Origin: Chitinophagaceae bacterium
GTDB taxonomy: Bacteria > Bacteroidota > Bacteroidia > Chitinophagales > Chitinophagaceae
DNA: 6,704 nucleotides
Assembly: GCA_019747455.1 (NCBI GenBank)
Contig: JAIEQT010000267.1
Span: 1-6,704 of the forward strand
Direction of reading: 5' to 3'
Shown here: positions 1 to 5,960 of the stretch, piece after piece
Layout of the letters: each line of letters opens with the position of its first letter
How positions within the stretch are numbered: position 1 is the first letter of the stretch
Notes under the pieces: generated by a model
The model's database searches: none
Seen by the model: the letters and a program-made list of their open reading frames with translations, nothing else
Told to the model about the DNA's origin: nothing
Made by a program: the position numbers and the translations under genes

Positions 1-2
1 AC

Positions 3-1709
3 CTCGATGAAGAACAAGCTTGGATGTTGATTGAATCAGCCAAAAAATTTGCAGATCAGGAAATGGCGCCTTACTACAAAGAAATGGATGAAACACCTGT
101 TCGCTATGATGGAAAAGGAAACGTACTCACACATCCCTGTTTGAAAAGAATTATACCGATAGCCGCAGAACAAGGCTGGATTGGCGGTACAGCCAATTTT
201 GAACATGGAGGTATGCAGTTACCGGAAATGATCAATGGTACGGCTCATCATATTTTTCAAGCGGCTAATAATGGTGTAGAAGGATATCTTGGATTATCGG
301 CCGGAGCAGCAGGTTTGATCACGAGCTTTGGTTCCCCTGCACAAATAAAAAAATTTGTTCCACCGATATTTGAAGGAAGATGGCAAGGTACTATGGCGCT
401 TACCGAACCACAGGCCGGAAGCTCCCTAAGCGATATTACCACAAACGCAAAACATATTGAGGGAGATCAATATGCTATTCATGGACAAAAAATATTTATT
501 TCAGGGGGGCAACATGAAGCCTGTGAAAACTTTGTACATCTTACCCTGGCAAGGATTGAAGGGGCGCCCGCAGGAACAAAAGGTATTTCTTTATTCATCA
601 TTCCAAAATTTCGATTTACACAATCAGAAACTTTGGAGTATAACGATGTTTATTGCGCAGGTGATTTCCAAAAAATGGGACAAAAAGGATATGCCACCAC
701 TCATTTAACTTTTGGAGATAATAATGATTGCATTGGGTATTTAGTGGGAGAACCACATAAAGGATTGAGCTATATGTTTCAAATGATGAATGGTGCCAGA
801 ATTAGCGTTGGCTTATCTGCCGCATCAGTTACCATGGCTGCTTATCAGGCCTCTTTGCAATATTGTAAAGAAAGACCGCAGGGAAGACTCATCAGCGAAA
901 AAAATCCTTTGCAGCCCCCCACCCTTATTATCAATCATCCAGATGTGCAACGTATGTTGCTTACACAAAAAGCTATTGCAGAAGGATCTCTATCATTAGG
1001 CATGGAGTGTAATAAATTATTTGACCTAGTACATGCAGGAGAAGGAGAAGAAAAACATAGTAATTGGCTCTTGCTGGAAATACTTACGCCTATTATCAAA
1101 ACCTATGCTGCTGAACAAGGGTCGAGATCCGCAGCATTGGCTATTCAAACGCTGGGGGGGTATGGCTTTACAACTGATTTTCCGGTACAACAACATTATC
1201 GAGATTTAAAAATCATGTCGTTATATGAAGGCACTACCGGTATCCAATCGCTCGATTTACTAGGGAGAAAAGTTACCATGGAAAATGGTAAGGCTTTGCA
1301 AATGCTTGCAACGGTTATTCAAGCCACTATTCAAGAAGCGCTTACTATGCAATCCACCGTAAATTGTGCCAATCAATTAGCCGAAAATGTAATACAAATG
1401 CAAAAAGTGTTAGCTAAACTCCTCCCACTTGCAGCAGAAGGAAAAACGGATCTGTTTCTAGCCGATGCTACTGTATTTTTAGAAATGGTTAGCTATACCG
1501 TAATCGGTTGGCAGTGGTTGAAAATGGGTATCATAGCCGCTAAGCAACTACATGATAATCCCCAAGAAAACAGATCATTTTATGAAGGTAAAATACATAC
1601 CATGAAATTTTATTTTGCTTATGAAATGCCTCATGCAGCAGCTTGCGCAAAAACATTATTAACAATGAGTGGATTAAGCTTTGTAAAAGACCACGAACTT
1701 TTTGCTTAG
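3..1709 (+). CDS. Acyl-CoA dehydrogenase, long (DmdC/FadE-like) form, 5' end outside window
   Basis: This flavoenzyme should oxidise an acyl-CoA to the trans-2-enoyl-CoA in the cytoplasm and pass electrons to electron-transfer flavoprotein. The frame is open from base 3 with no stop, so the ATG at 24 is probably internal; by comparison with long-form relatives a few dozen residues are missing. Numbering from that ATG, the FAD/substrate signature MALTEPQAGSS is at residues 124-134, the TLGGYG motif at 376-381, and YEGTTGIQ at 401-408, where Glu402 (codon 1227-1229) occupies the usual catalytic-base position. About 150 further residues follow the canonical fold, as in the roughly 600-residue subfamily with an extra C-terminal helical domain (PF12806 type, e.g. 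3-methylmercaptopropionyl-CoA dehydrogenase DmdC and related fatty acyl-CoA dehydrogenases). The chain length of the substrate cannot be read from the sequence. It ends in TAG, 57 bases before the next gene. Family call is firm; substrate is unknown. Confidence 0.93.
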   Translation, partial: LDEEQAWMLIESAKKFADQEMAPYYKEMDETPVRYDGKGNVLTHPCLKRIIPIAAEQGWIGGTANFEHGGMQLPEMINGTAHHIFQAANNGVEGYLGLSAGAAGLITSFGSPAQIKKFVPPIFEGRWQGTMALTEPQAGSSLSDITTNAKHIEGDQYAIHGQKIFISGGQHEACENFVHLTLARIEGAPAGTKGISLFIIPKFRFTQSETLEYNDVYCAGDFQKMGQKGYATTHLTFGDNNDCIGYLVGEPHKGLSYMFQMMNGARISVGLSAASVTMAAYQASLQYCKERPQGRLISEKNPLQPPTLIINHPDVQRMLLTQKAIAEGSLSLGMECNKLFDLVHAGEGEEKHSNWLLLEILTPIIKTYAAEQGSRSAALAIQTLGGYGFTTDFPVQQHYRDLKIMSLYEGTTGIQSLDLLGRKVTMENGKALQMLATVIQATIQEALTMQSTVNCANQLAENVIQMQKVLAKLLPLAAEGKTDLFLADATVFLEMVSYTVIGWQWLKMGIIAAKQLHDNPQENRSFYEGKIHTMKFYFAYEMPHAAACAKTLLTMSGLSFVKDHELFA

Positions 1710-1734
1710 CAGGCAGCCAAGACGTTGTTTTAGC

Positions 1735-1742
1735 TATCTTTA
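1735..1742 (+). promoter_or_regulatory. Possible Bacteroidota -7 promoter element (TATCTTTA)
   Basis: The octamer TATCTTTA matches 7 of 8 positions of the Bacteroidota -7 consensus TAnnTTTG and lies 24 bases before the ATG at 1767, which would give a leader of about 20 bases. It sits in the only sizeable gap of the window (1710-1766), where a promoter for the oxidoreductase, sugar transferase and FemAB-like unit would be expected. No TTTG box is present at the usual distance upstream; the nearest candidates are TTG at 1725-1727 (too close) and TTTG at 1701-1704 (too far). Treat it as tentative. I saw no hairpin terminator for the dehydrogenase in the same gap. Confidence 0.3.
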
Positions 1743-1766
1743 CAGCCTATCAATAAAGAAAAGTAT

Positions 1767-2741
1767 ATGTTGAAAATAGGGGTATTTGGTGTAGGGCATT
1801 TAGGGAAGTTTCACCTTAATAACTGGAAAGAAATAGAGGGCGTTAAATTAATTGGCTTTTTTGATCCTAATAATGATAATGCCAATGCAGTTACGGAACA
1901 ATATGGATTGAAAAGGTTCATGGATGAAGACAAATTAATTGATGCCTGTGACGCTATTGATGTTATTACGCCAACAAATCATCACTTCGATATATGCATG
2001 AAAGCCATTAGAAAAGGTAAACATGTATTCGTTGAAAAACCTATCACGCATACGATTAAAGAAGGGAGAGATCTGGTGGATATGGTTAGAGAAGCAAACG
2101 TCAAATTACAGGTAGGACATGTAGAAAGATTTAATCCTGCTTTTTTAGCCATAAAAGATGTACCACTAAACCCGATGTTTATTGAGGTGCATAGATTAGC
2201 ACAGTTTAATCCGCGTGGTACGGAAGTAAGCGTTATCCTGGATCTGATGATTCATGATATCGACATTATTTTGAGTCTCGTAAAAAGTGATGTAAAAAGT
2301 ATTGCTGCAAGCGGTGTGAATGTAATGACCGAAACACCAGATATTGCCAACGTAAGAATTGAATTTAATAATGGTTGTGTGGCCAATCTTACTAGTAGTA
2401 GAATAAGCATGAAGAAAATGCGTAAAATGAGGTTGTTCCAAAAAGATGCTTATATCGGAATCGATTTCTTAGAAAAGAAAACGGAAATCATCAAACTAAA
2501 ACAACCTAATGATACAGGTGTTTTTTCTTTTGACATTGATACACAAAATGGAAAGAAAACAATTGCTATTGCAACGCCGGCTGTTGAGCCGTTGAATGCC
2601 ATCAAATTGGAACTTCAGGCTTTTGTTGATGCCATCCATAATAATACACCTACTATTGTAAGCGAGATCGACGGCTTTTTAGCCATGGAGGTAGCGCACC
2701 AAATTTTAGAAAAAATAAACAGTACGAGTATCCTTGTATAA
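1767..2741 (+). CDS. Gfo/Idh/MocA-family NAD-dependent oxidoreductase, possibly a nucleotide-sugar 3-dehydrogenase (GnnA-like)
   Basis: A 324-residue cytoplasmic sugar oxidoreductase of normal family length. The N-terminal Rossmann fold shows GVGHLG at residues 8-13 and an acidic Asp33 at the end of the second strand, which favours NAD over NADP. The family EKP motif is at 90-92 with the catalytic-type Lys91. The C-terminal domain carries DLMIHDID (159-166), giving His163 and Asp164 in the usual active-site position. The stretch around residues 142-166 (HRLAQFNPRGTE then the HD motif) recalls the GnnA-like oxidoreductases found next to lpxA and lpxB in other Gram-negatives, which oxidise the 3-OH of UDP-GlcNAc. 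That substrate is an inference from memory; WlbA-type UDP-GlcNAc-uronate dehydrogenases are an alternative. The ATG at 1767 gives a start immediately before the dinucleotide-binding strand. Its TAA overlaps the next ATG by one base, so it is probably the first gene of a coupled trio. Confidence 0.88.
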   Translation: MLKIGVFGVGHLGKFHLNNWKEIEGVKLIGFFDPNNDNANAVTEQYGLKRFMDEDKLIDACDAIDVITPTNHHFDICMKAIRKGKHVFVEKPITHTIKEGRDLVDMVREANVKLQVGHVERFNPAFLAIKDVPLNPMFIEVHRLAQFNPRGTEVSVILDLMIHDIDIILSLVKSDVKSIAASGVNVMTETPDIANVRIEFNNGCVANLTSSRISMKKMRKMRLFQKDAYIGIDFLEKKTEIIKLKQPNDTGVFSFDIDTQNGKKTIAIATPAVEPLNAIKLELQAFVDAIHNNTPTIVSEIDGFLAMEVAHQILEKINSTSILV

Positions 2742-2743
2742 TG
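2739..2743 (+). promoter_or_regulatory. TAATG stop/start overlap (translational coupling)
   Basis: The TAA stop of the oxidoreductase (2739-2741) shares its last A with the ATG of the sugar transferase (2741-2743). No Shine-Dalgarno-like sequence precedes this ATG, so terminating ribosomes probably restart here. Coupling is an inference from the arrangement. Confidence 0.7.
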
Positions 2744-3436
2744 CAAATTCAGCCTACCATACAACATAATAATCCCGTTTTAATAATAACAAACGGAGAA
2801 AAATTGGCAACAAAAGCTAAGCTGGTAAAACTGTATTCAAAATCTTTCCCTACCTGGAAACTTTTATGCAAAAGAGCCATTGATATTATAGGAGCCATTG
2901 GTTTATTTGTTTTACTAAGCCCTCTATTTTTATTTATTGCTATCAAAACTTTATTGCATTCTAAAGGTGGGATCATTTACTCGCAAGAACGAATAGGATT
3001 AAAGGGTAACCCATTTATTATTTATAAGTTTAGAAGCATGATAGCAAATGCCGAAAAAAATGGCCCTGAGCTATCTTCTGTATACGATGAAAGAATAACA
3101 AAATGGGGGAAGTTTATGAGAAAGTGGAAATTGGATGAACTGCCCCAACTATGGAATATATTAATCGGCGATATGAGCTTTGTTGGCCCCCGCCCTGAGA
3201 GAAAAGTATATATCGATCAGTTGATGGATATCAACCCTTCTTACGCTTATTTACTAAATAGAAAACCAGGATTAACCTCTTTGGGCATGATTGAGTTTGG
3301 CTATGCAACTACCTTATCGGAAATGACAACTCGCATGGAATACGATTTACAGTATATTGAAAATCCATCTTTGAGGAAAGATTTTCAAATTATTTGTAAA
3401 ACATTATTACTAATACTATCCGGAAAAGGCAAATAA
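2741..3436 (+). CDS. Small monotopic phosphoglycosyl transferase (bacterial sugar transferase, PglC/WcaJ-catalytic-domain type)
   Basis: Enzymes of this family (PF02397) move a sugar 1-phosphate from a nucleotide sugar to undecaprenyl phosphate on the inner face of the cytoplasmic membrane, the first step in making many surface polysaccharides and glycans. The 231-residue protein has a KR..D motif (44-48) leading into one hydrophobic segment (about 46-72) with the Ser-Pro helix break at 60-61 that makes PglC-type proteins re-entrant. KFRSM is at 96-100, the catalytic Asp-Glu pair is in LDELPQ at 132-133, and the GDMSFVGPRPE motif is at 143-153. It lacks the multi-helix N-terminal part of WcaJ-like enzymes but has about 43 mostly polar residues before the membrane segment. 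There is no other Met before residue 100, so the start is well fixed. It overlaps both neighbours by one base. No glycosyltransferases that would extend the glycan lie in the window. The sugar donor is unknown. Confidence 0.93.
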   Translation: MQIQPTIQHNNPVLIITNGEKLATKAKLVKLYSKSFPTWKLLCKRAIDIIGAIGLFVLLSPLFLFIAIKTLLHSKGGIIYSQERIGLKGNPFIIYKFRSMIANAEKNGPELSSVYDERITKWGKFMRKWKLDELPQLWNILIGDMSFVGPRPERKVYIDQLMDINPSYAYLLNRKPGLTSLGMIEFGYATTLSEMTTRMEYDLQYIENPSLRKDFQIICKTLLLILSGKGK

Positions 3437-3438
3437 TG
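3434..3438 (+). promoter_or_regulatory. Second TAATG stop/start overlap (translational coupling)
   Basis: The TAA of the sugar transferase (3434-3436) shares its last base with the ATG of the FemAB-like gene (3436-3438), repeating the junction at 2739-2743. A purine-rich GGAAAAGG (3422-3429) lies just upstream and might help initiation. Two identical junctions in a row support one co-translated message. Confidence 0.7.
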
Positions 3439-4335
3439 CCTGCACATTTTACTATACTACATGCCGCGGAGATAGATATTATTCAATGGGAGCAAACATT
3501 GAAAAAAAATACCACCAAAGCCTCTATCTATATGGATCCTGCTTATCTCAGCACTATAACAGATAATTGGCTGGCCGTAGTTAATGCAGATTATAGCGTA
3601 ATAACCGCTATACCTTTTAAAAAAAAATGGGGCATTGCTTACGCCTATACTGCTCCCTTTGTACAAGCTACCAGTATTATTGGGGATCTATCTCATAATA
3701 CCAAACAAACAATCATCCATACCATTCAAAAAAAACTATTATATGGCACATTGGCTTCATATGATATCAATTCGTTGAACATAGGAGAAACAAAAACTAA
3801 TTTTTTATTACCATTGAATAGATCCTATGAAATAATACATGAAAATTTCACCAATGATCTAAAAAAAAATATTACTAAAGCAGCAAAAAAAGAATTAGTA
3901 TACGACAGTACAAATAATTTGAACGAAGCTATCCACTTATATATATCTATTAATGGGCATAAAACACCCCACATACAAAAAGGCATATATGATAGACTCA
4001 AAAAATACTGTACGCAAAATCAATCTAACTACCATATTAGATCAGTAAAAGATAAGTATGGAAATCTTGTAGCTACAACATTACTGCTGGTAAAATATGG
4101 CAGGATATACAACTTACTAAATACTGTAACTACCCACGGAAGAAGGCTTCAGGCAAACCATTGGTTATTCCATAAGATACTAGAAGAGTTTTCCAATAGC
4201 TGTATGATTTTTGATTTTGAAGGATCTTCTATTCCCGGAATAAGAAGTTTCTATCGAGGCTTTAGCCCTTTAGAGGAAGCATACACTATTTTAAAATATA
4301 ATCGCCTACCTTTCCCCTTATCCGTTTTACCCTAA
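3436..4335 (+). CDS. FemAB/GNAT-fold acyltransferase-like protein
   Basis: A 299-residue soluble protein without signal peptide or membrane segment. The layout resembles the Bacteroidota FemAB-like/GNAT (PF13480-type) proteins: an N-terminal half with a basic FKKKWG followed by aromatic YAYTAPF (61-75), then a second half with the DLKKNITKA segment (141-149), as in proteins with an 'RNI.KA' signature, and a C-terminal FDFEGSSIPGIRSFYRGF (259-276) close to the FDF...SFY..F ending of this group. Such folds transfer acyl or aminoacyl groups to amines or hydroxyls, for example on peptidoglycan stems or sugars; acceptor and donor here are unknown. Its place behind an oxidoreductase and a phosphoglycosyl transferase suggests it modifies the same glycan, which is inference. 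Base composition is unusual: 3781-3900 has only 26 G+C in 120 bases by hand count, and long A runs recur. Its last 9 bases overlap the end of ispD on the other strand. Confidence 0.7.
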   Translation: MPAHFTILHAAEIDIIQWEQTLKKNTTKASIYMDPAYLSTITDNWLAVVNADYSVITAIPFKKKWGIAYAYTAPFVQATSIIGDLSHNTKQTIIHTIQKKLLYGTLASYDINSLNIGETKTNFLLPLNRSYEIIHENFTNDLKKNITKAAKKELVYDSTNNLNEAIHLYISINGHKTPHIQKGIYDRLKKYCTQNQSNYHIRSVKDKYGNLVATTLLLVKYGRIYNLLNTVTTHGRRLQANHWLFHKILEEFSNSCMIFDFEGSSIPGIRSFYRGFSPLEEAYTILKYNRLPFPLSVLP

Positions 4336-4998
4336 CTTACTTTCCTGTAATAAAGATTCAGCTATTAATAAATCAACGGGACGTGTGATTTTTAGGTTTC
4401 GATAATCACCCTCTATTAAATATACTTTTGCTCCCGAAGCTTCTACAACAGTTGCCTCATCGGTAAAGGCCGGCACATAAGTTTGCTCAAAAGCAGGAAG
4501 TAAGATTTCTGTTTTGAAAGTTTGGGGTGTTTGTACAATTCTTACCGCATTTCGATCGATTACGTTATGCACAGATCCTTCTTGAATACGAATGCTATCA
4601 GTTGCAGCAACAGCAGGAATAGCGCTTCCTTTTTCCAGCGCCTGATAAAAACAGCGGGTAATGAGTTCTGCTGAAACCATACATCTAACGCCATCATGTA
4701 CAAATACAATACCCTGTTCTTGTATTAAAGCCAATCCGTTTTTAACAGATTGAAAACGAGTACTACCGCCTTCTGTAATAAGTATCTGTTGATCGAATTG
4801 ACTCACTAATTTCTCACCGGCCTCTATATACTCTTTGGGAAGCACTAAAATAATAATAATATCATCGAAGGTTGATAAGAACGCTTGTATAGTATACCAA
4901 AGAACCGGCTTGCCATGTAATATCAAAAATTGTTTGGGCGTAGCTGTTCCCATTCTGGTACCTGTACCGGCTGCGGTAATGACGGCAAATTTTTTCAT
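4327..4998 (-). CDS. ispD: 2-C-methyl-D-erythritol 4-phosphate cytidylyltransferase (IspD)
   Basis: IspD joins CTP and 2-C-methyl-D-erythritol 4-phosphate to give CDP-methylerythritol, the third step of the MEP isoprenoid pathway, in the cytoplasm. At 223 residues it is slightly shorter than the E. coli enzyme (236). The nucleotide-binding loop AAGTGTRMGTATPKQ (9-23) supplies Arg15 and Lys22, equivalent to E. coli Arg20 and Lys27. HDGVR (101-105) supplies the CTP-site Asp102, DRN (148-150) the substrate Arg149, TPQTF is at 157-161, and NLKITRP (201-207) supplies Lys203. The residue aligned with E. coli Thr140 is Ser135, a mild change. Cys106 stands where many relatives have Pro after the HDxxR motif. 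The start is two bases after the isoaspartyl peptidase stop and has no visible Shine-Dalgarno sequence, so it is probably translated by coupling. A ribitol-phosphate cytidylyltransferase (TarI) is the main alternative but fits the motifs less well. Confidence 0.93.
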   Translation of the reverse strand: MKKFAVITAAGTGTRMGTATPKQFLILHGKPVLWYTIQAFLSTFDDIIIILVLPKEYIEAGEKLVSQFDQQILITEGGSTRFQSVKNGLALIQEQGIVFVHDGVRCMVSAELITRCFYQALEKGSAIPAVAATDSIRIQEGSVHNVIDRNAVRIVQTPQTFKTEILLPAFEQTYVPAFTDEATVVEASGAKVYLIEGDYRNLKITRPVDLLIAESLLQESKLG

Positions 4999-5000
4999 GC

Positions 5001-5945
5001 TTACTTATAAATAGCTATTTCATATAACCCGTGATTATTTCTTACCCCTCTATACATTCCTTCACTATTAAAAATCAAGGCCGCATTACCTTGCGCATCC
5101 ACCCCAATCATACCGCCTTCTCCATTTACAGCAACAAGCTTTTGGTGTACAACCATCTGCATCGCTTCTTCCAAACTTAATCCTTTATACTCCATTAAGC
5201 AGCTCACATCATAAGCCGCCACAGCGCGAATAAATAACTCACCATGTCCGGTACAACTAATAGCACATGTTCTATTATTCGCATAGGTTCCGGCACCAAT
5301 CAAAGGGGTATCCCCTATTCGACCATATTGCTTGTTTGTCATACCACCTGTAGATGTTGCAGCAGCGATATTTCCGTATTCATCGCAAGCAACGGCCCCC
5401 ACTGTCCCAAATTTTTTATCTTTTACCAGTACTTCTAGCTTACTATCATGATCCAACAAGTAGGCATCTGAATCTCGAACTGCCAACCACTGATCATATC
5501 TAAATTGAGAAAAGAAATAGTCATCCGATTCCACTGCTAATCCTTGTTTACTAGCAAATTCATTAGCACCCGCTCCACTCAAAAACACATGGTCGCTATT
5601 ACGCATCACTCGAGTAGCCAGCTCAATAGGATTTTTAATATTTTTTACACCGGCCACTGCTCCTGCTGCTAGATTGATTCCATCCATAATAGCAGCATCC
5701 ATTTCATGCATTCCTTGTTTAGTAAATACAGATCCTCTGCCGGCATTAAACAATATATTATTCTCTAATGCTATAACAGCTTCTTTTACTGCGTCCACAG
5801 CTCTACCGCCGTTTGCGAGCATCGAGTACCCTATATCAAGCGCCTCCGTTAGTCCATCGGTATATGCCTGCTCTAATGCAGGAGTCATATCTGATCGTAA
5901 AATAGTTCCGGCACCTCCATGTATAGCAATAGTATAATTACCCAT
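5001..5945 (-). CDS. iaaA: Isoaspartyl peptidase / L-asparaginase (plant-type, Ntn-hydrolase)
   Basis: This enzyme hydrolyses beta-aspartyl (isoaspartyl) dipeptides and, more weakly, L-asparagine. It is made as one chain that cuts itself before a threonine to give alpha and beta subunits. The 314-residue protein matches E. coli IaaA (321) closely in layout: an AIHGGAG start (7-13), NAGRGS (67-72), and the autocleavage site between Gly180 and Thr181 in FGTVGAVA. The predicted beta subunit then shows TSTGG (Thr199), GRIGDTP (Arg209, Asp212) and CTGHGE (Thr232, Gly233). These active-site positions sit at a constant +2 offset from the E. coli ones, so all catalytic residues appear present. No signal peptide is visible, unlike glycosylasparaginase-type exported relatives, so it should be cytoplasmic. 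The ATG at 5945 gives the canonical beginning and lies 15 bases after the heptose kinase stop. ispD follows after 2 bases. Its role beside LPS and isoprenoid genes is not obvious. Confidence 0.94.
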   Translation of the reverse strand: MGNYTIAIHGGAGTILRSDMTPALEQAYTDGLTEALDIGYSMLANGGRAVDAVKEAVIALENNILFNAGRGSVFTKQGMHEMDAAIMDGINLAAGAVAGVKNIKNPIELATRVMRNSDHVFLSGAGANEFASKQGLAVESDDYFFSQFRYDQWLAVRDSDAYLLDHDSKLEVLVKDKKFGTVGAVACDEYGNIAAATSTGGMTNKQYGRIGDTPLIGAGTYANNRTCAISCTGHGELFIRAVAAYDVSCLMEYKGLSLEEAMQMVVHQKLVAVNGEGGMIGVDAQGNAALIFNSEGMYRGVRNNHGLYEIAIYK

Positions 5946-5960
5946 AAATTATGTTAGCTT

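Noticed and set aside
24..26. ATG at 24 as the true start of the acyl-CoA dehydrogenase
   Set aside because: The same frame is open to the left edge, the upstream codons (LDEEQAW) fit the family, and the protein would lack the N-terminal part usual in long acyl-CoA dehydrogenases.
1154..1160. Run of seven G in the acyl-CoA dehydrogenase, possible frameshift error
   Set aside because: The run encodes part of the conserved TLGGYG motif and the frame is intact and family-like on both sides.
1710..1766. Possible small RNA, riboswitch or terminator in the largest gap
   Set aside because: Only 57 bases, with no stable stem-loop, T run or recognisable aptamer; only a weak promoter-like octamer can be supported.
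2196..2441. 81-codon open frame on the minus strand
   Set aside because: It is antisense to the active-site region of the Gfo/Idh/MocA oxidoreductase. Composition (many His, Thr, Phe) is typical of a shadow frame.
5009..5020. Perfect 12-base palindrome AAATAGCTATTT just upstream of the ispD start
   Set aside because: It lies inside the last codons of the isoaspartyl peptidase gene. One or two perfect 12-base palindromes are expected by chance in a window of this size, and it has no loop or T run to act as a terminator.
5674..5937. 87-codon open frame on the plus strand
   Set aside because: It is antisense to the isoaspartyl peptidase, whose motifs are complete. The translated sequence is low in charge, rich in Ser/Ala/Ile/Pro and has no recognisable features.
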